Made by a program: the position numbers and the translations under genes. Positions 23,544 to 34,287 of a DNA stretch of 64,000 nucleotides are shown here, piece by piece; within the stretch, counting starts at the first letter, position 1, and every line of letters begins with the position of its first letter. Location of the stretch: the NCBI GenBank assembly GCA_963514095.1, contig OY741276.1, positions 1,715,494 through 1,779,493 of the forward strand, given 5' to 3'. The stretch comes from Eutrigla gurnardus (taxonomy: Eukaryota > Chordata > Actinopteri > Perciformes > Triglidae). Under the pieces are notes generated by a model. That model searched no databases and was not told where the DNA came from. It worked only from the letters and a program-made list of their open reading frames with translations.

Positions 23544-24650
23544 ATGGAGCTGCAGCAGCCGAGCACCAATCACGCGCTGTGGAAGGAGATCCCCTGGGAC
23601 TTCACGGAGGACTGCTCGCTGTCCGTGAGCGGCACCACCTTCCTCATCGTGGCGTACAGCACGCTGATGGCGGTCGGCCTCATCGGCAACGCCTGTCTGG
23701 TGTTCGTCATCACGCGCCACAAGGAGATGCGCAACGTCACCAACGTCTTCATCGCCAACCTGTCGTGCTCCGACATCCTGATGTGCGTGGTGTGCATGCC
23801 GGTCACCATCATCTACACGCTGATGGACCGCTGGATCCTCGGCGAGGCGCTCTGCAAGCTCACGCCCTTCGTCCAGTGCATCTCCGTCACCGTGTCCATC
23901 CTGTCCCTCGTCCTCATCGCCCTGGAGCGCTACCAGCTGATCGTGCACCCGACGGGCTGGAAGCCCCTGGTGGGCCAGTCCTACCTGGCCGTGGCCGTCA
24001 CCTGGATCGTGGCGTGCCTGATCTCGGTGCCCTTCCTGTCCTACAGCGTGCTCACCCTGCCTTTCCAGAACATGAGCGTGCCGCTTGCATTCAGCGACCA
24101 CCGCTTGTGCATGGAGCGCTGGCCGTCGGTGCAGGAGCGCCGGGTCTACACCACCTTCCTGCTCGTCTTCCAGTACTTCCTGCCGCTCGCCCTCGTCGCG
24201 CTCTGCTACCTGCACATCTACCTGCGCCTGCGCAGGAGGAAGGACATGGTGGAGCGCGGCCGCAACGCCACGCAGAAGAAGAACAAGGGCGCCACGCGGA
24301 TCAACGCCATGCTGATCGCCATCGTGGTGGCGTTCGGCGTCTCCTGGCTGCCGCTCAACGTCTTCAACACGGTGTTCGACTGGAACCACGAGGCCATCCC
24401 GTCCTGCGGCCACGACGTCATCTTCTCCTTCTGCCACCTGACGGCGATGGCGTCCGCCTGCATCAACCCCGTCATCTACGGCTTCCTCAACAGCAACTTC
24501 CAGAAGCAGCTGAAGGCCACGCTGCTGCGCTGCCGCTGCTGGGCGGCGGGCGGCGGCGAGCGCTACGAGAGCGTGCCGCTGTCCACCGTCAGCACCGAGG
24601 TCACCAAGGGGTCGATCCTGAGCAACGGATCTATCAGCGCCAACATTTAG
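23544..24650 (+). CDS. npy8ar/npy8br: Neuropeptide Y receptor, Y1 subfamily, probably Y8
   Basis: A single coding exon of 368 aa encoding a class A GPCR for NPY/PYY peptides (Gi-coupled at the plasma membrane, by family knowledge). Visible landmarks are TM1 Asn49 (GLIGNACL), TM2 Asp76, Cys104 and Cys189 for the extracellular disulfide, ERY at 128-130, Trp268-Leu-Pro270 in TM6, NPVIY at 308-312, and Cys330/Cys332 for palmitoylation. The YTTFLLVFQY and STVSTEVTKGS motifs are shared with Y4-type receptors. Y8 is preferred because the gene shares a neighbourhood with FGFR1; FGFR2, 3 and 4 share theirs with Y4, Y1/Y2/Y5 and Y6. I cannot separate Y8a from Y8b. The N-terminus has no N-X-S/T sequon; one (NMS) is in loop 2. 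The start ATGG has a good context, and an acceptor lies at 23425. Confidence 0.9.
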   Translation: MELQQPSTNHALWKEIPWDFTEDCSLSVSGTTFLIVAYSTLMAVGLIGNACLVFVITRHKEMRNVTNVFIANLSCSDILMCVVCMPVTIIYTLMDRWILGEALCKLTPFVQCISVTVSILSLVLIALERYQLIVHPTGWKPLVGQSYLAVAVTWIVACLISVPFLSYSVLTLPFQNMSVPLAFSDHRLCMERWPSVQERRVYTTFLLVFQYFLPLALVALCYLHIYLRLRRRKDMVERGRNATQKKNKGATRINAMLIAIVVAFGVSWLPLNVFNTVFDWNHEAIPSCGHDVIFSFCHLTAMASACINPVIYGFLNSNFQKQLKATLLRCRCWAAGGGERYESVPLSTVSTEVTKGSILSNGSISANI

Positions 24651-25436
24651 AGGCGGGGCCAAAGACTGACAGGGGGGAGGGGCTGCAGCCTTTGCTGCGT
24701 CATCCTTCTTTTTCTCGCTTCGCTGCGTTCCCAAAGTGAGGCCTTGACATTTACAAAGTTCTGAACCTTTTTGCAGTCGAGCCGTGTGAGGACAGTAACA
24801 CGGCGGCGGCGGCCTCCGTCCAGCCTGAGCTCACCTGGAACAGAAAGTCGATAACAGACTGGCGGTGCAGAGGTCGGACTGGGTGAAGAAGTATCGGCAC
24901 TTTTTACAAAAACAAGCACTTTTGCAGCTCTGGTCGTCTCCGGCGGACACGCTTCCTCCCCGAGGCGCCGGATCTCCTCACCTCGCCACATTCCAGTGGA
25001 CGTCCGCTGCTTTCACACCTTTAACCTGCTTTTAAATGTGAGCGAGGCGGCGGAGGTCTTTTCAGCTTTGCTGTTTTTATATTCATAGCATCGATGAAAA
25101 TATGAAGAGATTGTAAACTGTGATGTGTTGATGATTATGGACAGAGTAGCTTGTTACATCTTAATGCATTTATTATGACCACAAACCATGGAAGCATCTT
25201 TTTACACACAACCTTAGATGGAGCGTTTATATATAAAAAAAAAATATATATATATATATTCCAAGCTGCCTACCGAGGTCCGAGCTCCAGTGTGTTTTGC
25301 GCGTGGGATGTTTTTTTTCTCTCATAAAATGTTGTATATATCAAGTGCCATAAAAGAAAATGGAGGGGCAGTATGTGTAAGATTGGTGGGAATAGAGAGC
25401 GCTGTGGTTGTAAGTCTCTCTCTGTTGTTGAACTGA

Positions 25437-25442
25437 ATTAAA
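25437..25442 (+). terminator. Candidate poly(A) signal of the NPY receptor gene
   Basis: ATTAAA followed about 30 bp downstream by a GT-rich stretch (TGCGTTGTGATGTTTGG). This gives a 3'UTR of about 800 bp after the receptor stop codon. Confidence 0.5.
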
Positions 25443-25469
25443 ACATTGACTGTCCTCTTTAACGACCAC

Positions 25470-27493
25470 GTCTGCGTTGTGATGTTTGGTCACCATGGTG
25501 ACTGTTTTCATCTTCATTTCTTATTTCAGCTTCTTTTTCCAAACTTCGTGTTGCGCTAAAGAGGCTGAGTTAAAGCAATCTTGACGAGAGGTCCCTCGAC
25601 CTCTGACCTCAAGCAATGTGAATGAAAATGGTCTTTACTCTCGGGGCCAACAGAACCCATTTTCATGCTATTTTCTTTGCCTGCAGTATAAATATGTTAT
25701 TCTAAACTGGTGTTTGAATATTTCGGGTCCATAAACGGTCTTGAGTTGCGTAACTTTGGGGTCTGACTGGAGAGCTGAGACTCTCGCGGGTCCAACGAGT
25801 CTGTCGGTATTCATGTGTGATGATTGCAATTCGTCTCCACGAACACAAACCCGTCATCGGCGTATAGAATGACCTTGCGGTGACCTCTAGGACTATCACA
25901 GCCTGATGAATCAAGCACCAAGGGCATTCAGAGGACGATCGATGTTTCCACGTACCTAACGCCACCGTGGTGTTCTCTGAACAGAATCGCTCACCCTCCA
26001 AACGCCCCGTTAAACACAAAAAAATCCCCAAATGTCATAATAATGACCCCAAATGATGCTGTGACGATGTGGTATTTCGGAGGGACCTTTGAGCATTTAG
26101 CACCAATCTACCCAAAATTGCTGCAACAACTTCTGAGACATAATAAGAGGATGAAGACGGTTCTCATATACTTGAATTCTGTTTTATGATGAGAACAAGT
26201 CGACACTGCTGAGCTTGTTTTGTCTTGTTTGGTCCCTCTGGTTCCCAGCGTTCAGATGTTGTGTCTCTTCTATGTGACGCTGCTGCTGACCTGATATCCC
26301 CCCAAACCCCTCCGACTCTGAAAGCACAAAAACAGATCTTACGGGCCTCTGAGGGGTAATTCGTTGCTCCTTAAAGTCTCCCATTAAACCAAACATGGTC
26401 CACTGAGAACCCGGCGTTTCCACTCCAGGAAGCCGTGAGTGTGGGATCTGAATCCCCCGGAGATCTCAGCGCTGTCGATCAGCGGCGTGTGATGTGGGCG
26501 TTCAGGGAAATCTCTTCTGTACGGTCAATAATGAACAAAACCCTTCCTTTTCTTTTTTACAGGGTCAAATTGAGTGTGCTGCGTTCGAGTGCATTATTCA
26601 AAGTGGGATGTCTGAAATCACAACATCACAACACACACACAGGATGTGCTTGTTGTGTTGAATAACTCACCAGCAGCGTCGGGGGGGGGGGGGGGGGGCT
26701 GTACACATTTTATCGTCTCGGAGGAAGGAGAGCGTTTTTGTTAAAACGTCGGGAGGTCGAGTGCGTCGTTTTTTTTACACCTTTCTGAGAGCAAACTGTT
26801 TTTCAGGGTCACTTGACCTTTCCAGCCTCCCTCCTCCTCCTCCTCCTCCTCCTCCTCCTCCTCCTCCTCCTCCTCCTCCTCCTGTACGCTCCCTTTTGAA
26901 AACACGAGTCGAGTGGCTTCGCCAAAGTGTGTTTCTCTTCTGTCTGGAAGGAAGGAGCCCAGACGCCGGAGACACTCCACGACGAGTGGGAACTGGAAAG
27001 ATGGCGCTTCACTCCGTCGCCCCGAGTAACAGCCGGCACATCTCGGCGAAGCTCGGCTTGAAGACACTTAACGAGTCCACGGGGCCGGACGCTCCTCGCC
27101 GTGGAGCGCTTCCAGTCAAGATTTTGCATCTCGACTCTCCGCACTTTCATTTCCCAGAGTTATTTTTTTTGTTCATCAGAAATCTCTGCAGATCACAGGA
27201 ACAACACGAGCTCCATCGCCGGCCAGAGAATTCCTCAAGCTGTTCTTTTGAGCATTTACATTTTTTCTTCTCTTCTTTCTGTCAAATCTTTTTCCCCAGT
27301 CTGTAATAAGACGGCATAATTCATCCTGGTCTGAATTGTTCCCATATTTCTAGTTATAATAATAGCTGGCAAAGCCTTCGGATCCACAGCATCATGTGAA
27401 TCTGCAGGTTACAGGAATATTTAGATGTCACAATATAGACGGATTTCTATTCAATTATTTTATTTTATTCGTCCCTTTATTTACCAGTTATAT

Positions 27494-27582
<89 letters not shown>

Positions 27583-27981
27583 ATATGGACATAATAAACA
27601 GAAAACCAATTACCGATCATATTGAGTTACAAATATAATAAAGTGAAATAATAAAATATATATTCAAGGACACAGATAAGTAACGGGGGAAAACAGCACG
27701 TGAAGAAAATAAAAATATTAATAATTACAATAATATAATAACTAAATTGTAAACAAGGAAGACAAAAGACATGTGAGAGGGAGGATGAGTTTATTTCTGC
27801 TCAAACATTTATTTTTCTATTCTCTCATTTACGAGCTCTTATACGTGTGTTTCCGTGTCGCAGCAGGAAAGATCTCAGAACTTCATTATTTTTTATTGAA
27901 CTATTCAAATTGGATTTTTTTTGTACAGCTGATTATTGTTTCCAGCTAAGTGTCGTTTCCTTGGCTACAAACAGGCGGTTA
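25470..27981. other. Intergenic region with simple repeats, no recognisable gene
   Basis: Contains a run of about 19 G residues near 26680-26698, (CCT)n at 26827-26882 and a (CA)n block with TA interruptions at 27497-27578. Open frames through the (CCT)n tract are poly-Pro, poly-Glu or poly-Gly artefacts. I find no splice-supported exon. Confidence 0.6.
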
Positions 27982-28250
27982 CTTCGGGGGCGGGGCTACG
28001 AGGTGATAGGTCGCTACCACGCTACCAATGCTAGTTAGCTACTAAGATAGCTTTAACACGAAACTGTAAAGTTGACCTTGAATTATAGAAGCTAACTTTA
28101 ACACCAGAATCCACATGGATCCAGATCCAGTAAGGTTCGTCAGATCCACCCGTCGCTCAGTCCAAATATGGTCACTTCCTTTACTAGTTGCCGAAAATGC
28201 CAAACTCGAGGCTGGGTGGCGTCACCATGACGACGTCCACTTCTATGCCG
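27982..28250 (-). mobile_element. Inverted left arm of element 'A'
   Basis: Reads as the reverse complement of the element 'A' left arm: GGTCGCTACCACGCTACC, TAGTTAGCTACTAAGA, CCACATGGATCCAGATCC, CCATGACGACGTCCACTTC. The tandem array and right arm are absent. Confidence 0.6.
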
Positions 28251-29690
28251 TCCATGGCAACAGGTTGAGGACATTTAATGTGTTCATACAGAAGGAGTTA
28301 GTGTGGAGGTTAAACATGAAACTCGTGTACGAGATGATGTCGGAGGAAGTCGTTGACTCGGTGCACTGTTCATGCCCTTGTGAGAATGAACTTCTCTGCT
28401 TCTGTTCCGGCAGATGAAAAGGTCAGAGGGCTGGCGCCCGGGGAATCATGATCATGGCGTTAAGCCGGCGAACATCGGGAACCGACAGGTTCCTCATCTC
28501 GGGGTCAAACGCTGCTCGGTCGATACTTCCCCCGCTCTCCTTCTGTTAAATCGCTCTGAATGGTTCCAGTTTGGACCGAGGCGCTTCCTCATTGCTCTCG
28601 GATACTTCAGGTTTATTGTTACTGTATTGTTTATTGTGAGCGTATTGTTGTTTATTGTGAGCGTATCGGCTATGATACCGGCTCAGGAACACGTAACCCC
28701 CCCGAGATGTTTATTCAAAGCGAAGCGCTGCTGCACGCTTTTTAAAGTGTGTCTGGAAATCTCCACGGTACCCTGGGAGATATTCCTGCACCTCGATGTG
28801 GTGTTTCTTCTGTTGTATTAATAACACACACACACACACACACAGTTTGTCTTGCGTAACACAAGCAGACTTGACAGCCAGGAATAGAAACCCCCTAATT
28901 GGTGTCGGACAGTTTTTTCCCTCCCGATTGGTTTAGTGTTTGTGCTCGCAAAAAGCAGATAAGATTAGAGACAAAGCAGACAGATGGACATATCAAGATA
29001 GATTTATTTTTTTCCAGCAGACAAAGGAATTCTTCCATGTCTATAATCTTGGCCCGACAATTTAGGAAGTGGCCTCTGCGTCTGACCTTCCGTCGTTCTT
29101 TGAGCAGAAGAAAGGAGGAAGACGACGGCCTGCTTCTGTTGCCTGGTTACGGCTTCCTCGGGGGGTTTGACGGGCTTCCTTCGAGCCGACACGGAGCACC
29201 GAGCTATTAGAGGCACTTTATTAAACACTGACGGAGGCGCTGCCGGCTGAAGGAGTTCTCCAGGAACGGTGATTCTCTCTCGCTTGAAAGGAACGCCGTG
29301 AAGCGCTCGACTTTCTCTTCATACAGCAGACATTTTCAACACGCTGGGAAAGAAAAAACCTCCACATCGCAGTGCCACGGCTGTTTGGCTTTACATGCTG
29401 ATTCACGGGCGTGAACAAAGCCAGTCTGGTCATCGTTGGTGTCAAAAGTCCAGAACGGGGTCAGAGTGGTTCCGATGAAGGTCGTCTCAGAGACAAGGCG
29501 AGGCTCAGTGTGAAGCCGGGACCAGGAGGTGACGTTTTGATGACGTGTTGTGTGGGCGACCTGCCACCAGGGGGCATTTAAAAAAAGCTCAGGTTCATGT
29601 TATGATGCACGGCAACTTAAAGAGTCGTGTAAATGTGCAGGACGCGCAAAAAAAACATCAACTCTTTGTTGTTTTATTGTGCTGGGGGAA
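28251..29690. other. Intergenic region without a recognisable gene
   Basis: Nothing gene-like recognised. A short (CA)n lies at 28825-28844, and one CTCF-like core match at 29564-29576 is listed separately. Confidence 0.5.
29564..29576 (+). promoter_or_regulatory. Solitary CTCF-like core motif
   Basis: CCACCAGGGGGCA matches the degenerate CTCF core CCASYAGRKGGCR at every position, on the plus strand. It is not in an element 'A' array. Motif match only; occupancy is unknown. Confidence 0.4.
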
Positions 29691-29699
29691 TGGGGTTTT

Positions 29700-30010
29700 C
29701 AACGCTTACAACGTTAGCTTAACAACAAAACCAACGTTAGCTTGATACGATAAAACCAACGTTAGCTTTAGACGACAAAACCAACGTTGGCTTTAAACAA
29801 CAAGACCAACGTTTGCTTGATACGATAAAACCAACGTTAGCTTTAAACAACAAGACCAACGTTAGCTTGATACGATAAAACCAACGTTAGCTTTAAACAA
29901 CAAGACCAACGTTAGCTTGATACGATAAAACCAACGTTAGCTTTAAACAACAAGACCAACGTTAGCTTGATACAATAAAACCAATGTTAGCTTTAGACGA
30001 CAAAACTAGC
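29700..30010. repeat. About 50-bp minisatellite built of ~25-bp half-units
   Basis: Tandem alternation of ACGATAAAACCAACGTTAGC and TTTAAACAACAAGACCAACG blocks, about six copies with small variants. AACGTTAGC recurs in each half-unit. Confidence 0.85.
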
Positions 30011-30494
30011 ACTAGATTACAAGGATTAAATTAAACGAGCGTTTACGTTTCCACCAGGTTAAAGGATCCGATCAACTTTCCATCGACATTGTTTGTCATG
30101 CTGAGCAACACGATAAAAATGTAACATTAGATTGCATCTCCCGACTATTCGGCTGCAACGACACCAATCAAAGACGAGTCCATCTAGAGTAAATATTTTA
30201 TGTCCTGCCGTGTTATCGCCTTTCCGTATATCAATCCCTTATCAAATAATTTTTCAATAAAGGACATCCCGACCCCATATGGCGTCCGTCGGCCGTTCAG
30301 CCTGAAGTAGCCGAGAACCCCGAGTGTTTGCGGAGTAACGTCGGAGTGACAGACGGGATCGAACCATCACAGATAAAGATGGTTCGCCGGCAGGATATTA
30401 CAGGACGCCGTATCGCCGCCACATCTCATCCTGATGAATGATTCGTAACGATTCGTTATTCAGTTTGTTCAGATTCCATATGCTGTTGGCAAAC

Positions 30495-30566
30495 ACACAC
30501 ACACACACACACACAATCTCCTTTGGATTATAAAATCCCTTATTCACGGTTGGATAAGCAACATTG

Positions 30567-30630
<64 letters not shown>
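30495..30630. repeat. (CA)n and (GT)n microsatellites in opposite phase
   Basis: A (CA)n run (about 30495-30514) and a longer (GT)n run (30571-30629) are separated by about 56 bp. They form an inverted pair that could pair within one strand. Confidence 0.9.
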
Positions 30631-30874
30631 AATGAGCGATTACCAAACAATAAATGGGCTTGTGACACGTCGTCGTGGTGAATAAACACAGCAAAGTGCA
30701 GTTAATCACAATAAGTGGTCTGATCCGGCCTCCTGGACTCGAGTGGAGATCACATCAGTCGCAGAGATGATCTAGATTTTGATTTATGGGCACATTAATT
30801 TATTTATTCTGAGGAGTTTGAGGCTTTAAAACACAACAGCGGTGCTGGAGGAGAAACTTCATGTTGTTCTCTGG

Positions 30875-30887
30875 CGCCATCTGGTGG
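30875..30887 (-). promoter_or_regulatory. Solitary CTCF-like core motif
   Basis: CGCCATCTGGTGG is a full match to the CTCF core on the minus strand (CCACCAGATGGCG). It is not part of element 'A'. It faces the plus-strand match at 29564. Binding is untested. Confidence 0.4.
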
Positions 30888-31114
30888 CCGAGCGCTGAAC
30901 CGCCGGCCTGATCAGTTCAACCAGAGCCTAAAAGCATAGTTTTACATTTTTGCTAAAAGGGAAAAATATTGTGAACTTCTAGTATCATCGTCTGGTGTCG
31001 GCTTGATGTTAATTGAATTGAATTGAATTTGGACACAGGTGTGACGAATAACGAGTGTGTTCCCTTCAGGTGAGTCCGGATCTGAACCTGGAGGCCGACT
31101 ACACTGTGGGGTTA

Positions 31115-31510
31115 CTGCAGAGGTGGTAAGTAACCAAGTACAAATACTGTTACTGCAGAGGTGGTAAGTAACCAAGTACAAATACTTCCTTACTGTAGGT
31201 GAGTAGGATATTCAGGTATCTGTACTTTACTTGAGTATTTATTCCTCTCACAACTTATTACTTTTCCTCCCTAAAAACAAATATCTGTTCTTTAGTATAG
31301 AACACTTAGATCTAATGCATTTGAAGGAATTATCATTATTTAAATGTTCTTATAAATATGATGCAAATGTTGTTCATAGGGATGTGAGTACGTTTCACAG
31401 TACTATTACACTTCTACTTGAGTAAACACAAGTGAGTTTTTGAACACAAGTATGTGTACTTGTACTCGAGTAGAGAGTAAATATACTCCTTACAAGTAAA
31501 AGTAATGCAT
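31115..31510. repeat. Interspersed nonautonomous repeat (copy 2 of the 2805-3085 family)
   Basis: Shares ordered phrases with 2805-3085 (AGTACAAATACTT, TTCAGGTATCTGTACTTTA, AATGCATTTGA, CTACTTGAGTA). Its start carries a local 37-bp tandem duplication (GTTACTGCAGAGGTGGTAAG repeated near 31112 and 31149). A weaker relative may lie at 46690-46960. Confidence 0.6.
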
Positions 31511-31873
31511 TCAAAGTAAAAAAAGTACAGAAGCATGATCAGAAATCACAAATTAAATCAAAACAAATGGATACTGTGACGATGTGGACGATATGAAAAC
31601 TTCATGTCACCATCATCCTGCCAAAATACTTTTGATTCAAGATAATTAGCCCAATAATCAAAATATGCTTAAAACTCTCAGCTGGATTGTACACATAGTC
31701 AACTTCAAGCCACTGCATGGTTTCTTCTTTTTTTTAATCTTTCATCATGAAGTTTGAAACAGAAATCAAAATCATGTTAGAGATTTAAATCCTCCAAAAA
31801 AATAATAATATATAAAATAGCACAGAGGTTTTTAGAGCCAAACCATTTAAATAACATGTATTTCTGTTTTGTA

Positions 31874-31879
31874 TTTATT
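31874..31879 (-). terminator. Poly(A) signal of gnrh1
   Basis: AATAAA on the minus strand about 40 bp below the gnrh1 stop codon. This fits the very short 3'UTR usual for GnRH genes. Confidence 0.65.
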
Positions 31880-31918
31880 AGCAATAACAACAACAACAAC
31901 AGTGTGCTGATTTAATAT

Positions 31919-32855
31919 TTATTGTTTGAATATGTCCTGTGTCCATTGTCCCTGGTGGCGACGCCGCCCTGAAAGACAACAAGAGATTAGATTCCAACTT
32001 TATCAGTCAAAACAAACAAAACACAGAACTACAAAATAATAAGAACTCACCAAATCCTTTGGTCCTGAACATTTTGACAAACGGAGATTCTTCTTCACAA
32101 CGCAGAACGCTGCAGGAGTCGACGTAAGGAAACGCCTCCACGAGCTGAAGGGAGGAAACTCACCATGAACAGATATACATGCAGGGCTGGTAGGGTGCTG
32201 GAAATCCTTGAAAACACTTGGATTTTAGTGTGGTGTTTTCAAGGATTGGAAAGTGCTTGGATTTAGACTAAAGGTCTTGAAATGTGTGTTGTATGTGATG
32301 ACATCTATGATAGAACAGAGGAAAGAAGATCTCCATATCTGAGGGACTGAAAACAGCATTTTCTGACGTTTCTTTATGAAAAATGACTTTTGATGATGAA
32401 CAGATGATGAAAATAGTTGGTGATTATATTTCTGTGGATCTGTTAGTGGAATTAGTTTTCCTTTCATTTGTGGTCCTTCTGTAAAAAGCTGTCTCCAAAC
32501 ATCATGTTGGTTGTTTAGAGGACAATAACATCTCATTTAATGTGATGAACAAGTGACAGAATAAGTAGACTGAATACTGACCATTGGATTGGTACAAATA
32601 TGGAGTTTACCACAGCTGGAAGGGGCTGGAAAAGCATGGAAATGCACCTTGAAGTGCTTGAATTTGACTGGAGGAGGTGGAGGAACCCTGATAGTACATA
32701 TAGTGATGATTACTCACGGTTCCCAGCGTGTCTGGAAGGACGTCCAGGTCCCTCTTCCCCCCCGGGTTCAGTCCATATGACCAGTGCTGACAGCCGGCGA
32801 GTGGCAGCGCCGCCCCGACCAGCAGAAACCACAACGCCAATGATGTCATAGCCAT
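31919..32855 (-). CDS. gnrh1: Prepro-gonadotropin-releasing hormone 1, with variant decapeptide
   Basis: Three coding exons: 32718-32855, 32051-32144 and 31919-31968 (93 aa as spliced). Residues 1-22 are a signal peptide (MAMTSLALWFLLVGAALPLA, then GC). Residues 23-32 are the hormone QHWSYGLNPG, followed by the GKR amidation and cleavage site and the GAP peptide (DLDVLPDTLG, FPYVDSCSVLRCEEESPFVK). The secreted decapeptide acts on pituitary GnRH receptors. Fish 'seabream' GnRH1 has Ser at position 8; here the codon is AAC (Asn). The last exon has a conflict: the splice sites give a tail RRRHQGQWTQDIFKQ, while the family-like TRDNGHRTY is in another frame. The next gene, kctd9, is also the GNRH1 neighbour in tetrapods. 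The gene has a noncoding exon 1 and a TATA box. Confidence 0.92.
32182..32690. mobile_element. hAT-like MITE family 'B', copy 2, filling gnrh1 intron 2
   Basis: Starts CAGGGCTGGTAGGGTGCTGG and ends GAGGAACCCTG at 32690. The interior is nearly identical to the copies at 16772 and 55643. It occupies about 509 of the 573 bp of gnrh1 intron 2 (32145-32717). Flanks are ATATACATG and ATAGTACAT, possibly a degenerate target-site duplication. Confidence 0.75.
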
Positions 32856-32922
32856 TCTGAAGGAAACATTGTACGTTTGTTTGAGCAGAAGGTGTCGGGT
32901 GGAACCCCCAAACATCTCTTAC

Positions 32923-32950
32923 CTTGTGTGCAGACGGCAGTTCAGCTCCT
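32923..32950 (-). other. gnrh1: gnrh1 untranslated exon 1
   Basis: The 3' boundary is a consensus donor (ACAAG|GTAAGAG, exon base 32923). The 5' boundary is estimated from the TATA box about 30 bp upstream. Intron 1 would be only about 66 bp, ending in TTTCCTTCAG| one base before the start codon. Confidence 0.55.
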
Positions 32951-32976
32951 CTGATGGGATCTGGTCTGCTCCTGGC

Positions 32977-32984
32977 TTTATATA
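32977..32984 (-). promoter_or_regulatory. TATA box of gnrh1
   Basis: TATATAAA on the minus strand, about 120 bp upstream of the gnrh1 start codon and about 30 bp above the inferred start of exon 1. This is a TATA-type promoter, unlike the CpG promoters of its neighbours. Confidence 0.7.
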
Positions 32985-32999
32985 AGCCTTTTAGCCTGA

Positions 33000-33838
33000 C
33001 TCTTCACCACAGGGGTCCCTCAGGGAAAGTACGCAAGCTCATTGGCCCCGCCTCCCCGCCCGTCAAAAACAGCATGAGATGACCCACAATAACTGAGACA
33101 CGTGAGGACCTTTTGTTTCGTCTTCATAACAGTTTTATTGGTAACAGTCATTGGTGGAAACACACGTTTCCACGGTCGAGTGCAATCGTTAGACGGGCGA
33201 CCGCCGGCCGATATTCATATTGCATTCAGCGAGACGTATTAAAAATAAATAACCGCAGCTCTTGTGTTGCTTTTTCTACCCTCAAGGTGAAAAACGCAAC
33301 ATGATTGCCTTCATGGTTGATTCTCCCGGGCCGGGTACCTTACTGGGGGAGCGGGCAGACCGGGGGACTGAGGGGAGTGGGGGACCAGGGGAACTGGGGG
33401 ACCGGTTAGACCGGGGGACCGGGTGGACCGGGGGACTCGGGCGAGTGTTATTGCATCTGTGCAGCTTTGAGCCTGGAGGTGGAGGACGCATGCAAACACA
33501 GACAAACACGACTCCAACAACGCTTCTTCTTTTGTTTGTTTTGGAAACACTGGATTTTTGATTTACATGAATTACAAGCTTTGTAAACTTTTTTTCATTT
33601 TTTGTTTTTTTGGTGAGAAGGTAAAATAATGTTACAGTTAACATATATACTTGTGCAAATAAGTTTGAAAAGCACGATTAAGTGATTTTTAAGATTTCTC
33701 CTAGAATAAACATATGTACTGTACGTACAGAAACATCAGCATGCATGTGGATCTCTGGCACGCCGGGTTTAAAAGGAGAAGAAAAGGAGGTAGATTCACA
33801 GAGGGAAAGCTTGTCAGAACATTTAAAAGTAGGTAATC

Positions 33839-33876
<38 letters not shown>

Positions 33877-34235
33877 TGCATACCCAAGCTGTGTTTCAAA
33901 CCAGCCCGGTTTCATTCGTTATGGCTTTGGTTGCATCACTTCCTTTTGGAACAATCCAGCAAACACCAGTCGACGTACTTTAAACCAGGAGGATGAGTTA
34001 TTATTAAGGAAGTGACACTCCTGTTAACACGGCGTGAATATTAATGAGTCGATCTCATCCAGACACGCGTCTACGCACACAAGGAACATTTAGAAATCAC
34101 CACCCAGCGTACGACGTACACGACGACCCTGATTCAACTCTAGTGCAAGATATTTAAAGCTAAATAAGGTGGAATGCCGGGGATGTGCATATAACTACCT
34201 GTAGGCAGGTAACGATTGAGAGGAGGGGGAGCCAG
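33000..34235. other. Intergenic region between gnrh1 and kctd9
   Basis: Includes the gnrh1 upstream region, a short GGGGGACCGG-type repeat (33348-33435) and a (TA)n run (33842-33876). No gene recognised. The kctd9 3'UTR probably extends into its right side. Confidence 0.5.
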
Positions 34236-34238
34236 CCG

Positions 34239-34240
<2 letters not shown>

Positions 34241-34279
<39 letters not shown>
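34241..34279. repeat. (GT)n microsatellite just below the kctd9 stop
   Basis: About 19 GT dinucleotides. On the kctd9 strand this is (CA)n beginning within 10 bases of the stop codon, so it would lie in the 3'UTR. Confidence 0.9.

Positions 34280-34287
<8 letters not shown>

Noticed and set aside
23514..24739. Two long frames of about 400 aa overlapping the NPY receptor (one on each strand)
   Set aside because: They are shadow frames of a GC-rich coding exon; the receptor frame has the seven-transmembrane motifs and they have none.
26761..27306. Proline-rich 181-aa frame and its poly-Glu and poly-Gly antisense frames
   Set aside because: They run through a (CCT)n microsatellite and have no recognisable domain or exon boundary support.
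32225..32536. Conserved MRCYCPLNNQHDVW frame as a real gene
   Set aside because: It recurs inside a noncoding MITE family and its conservation is explained by recent copying; no promoter, splice or domain evidence.
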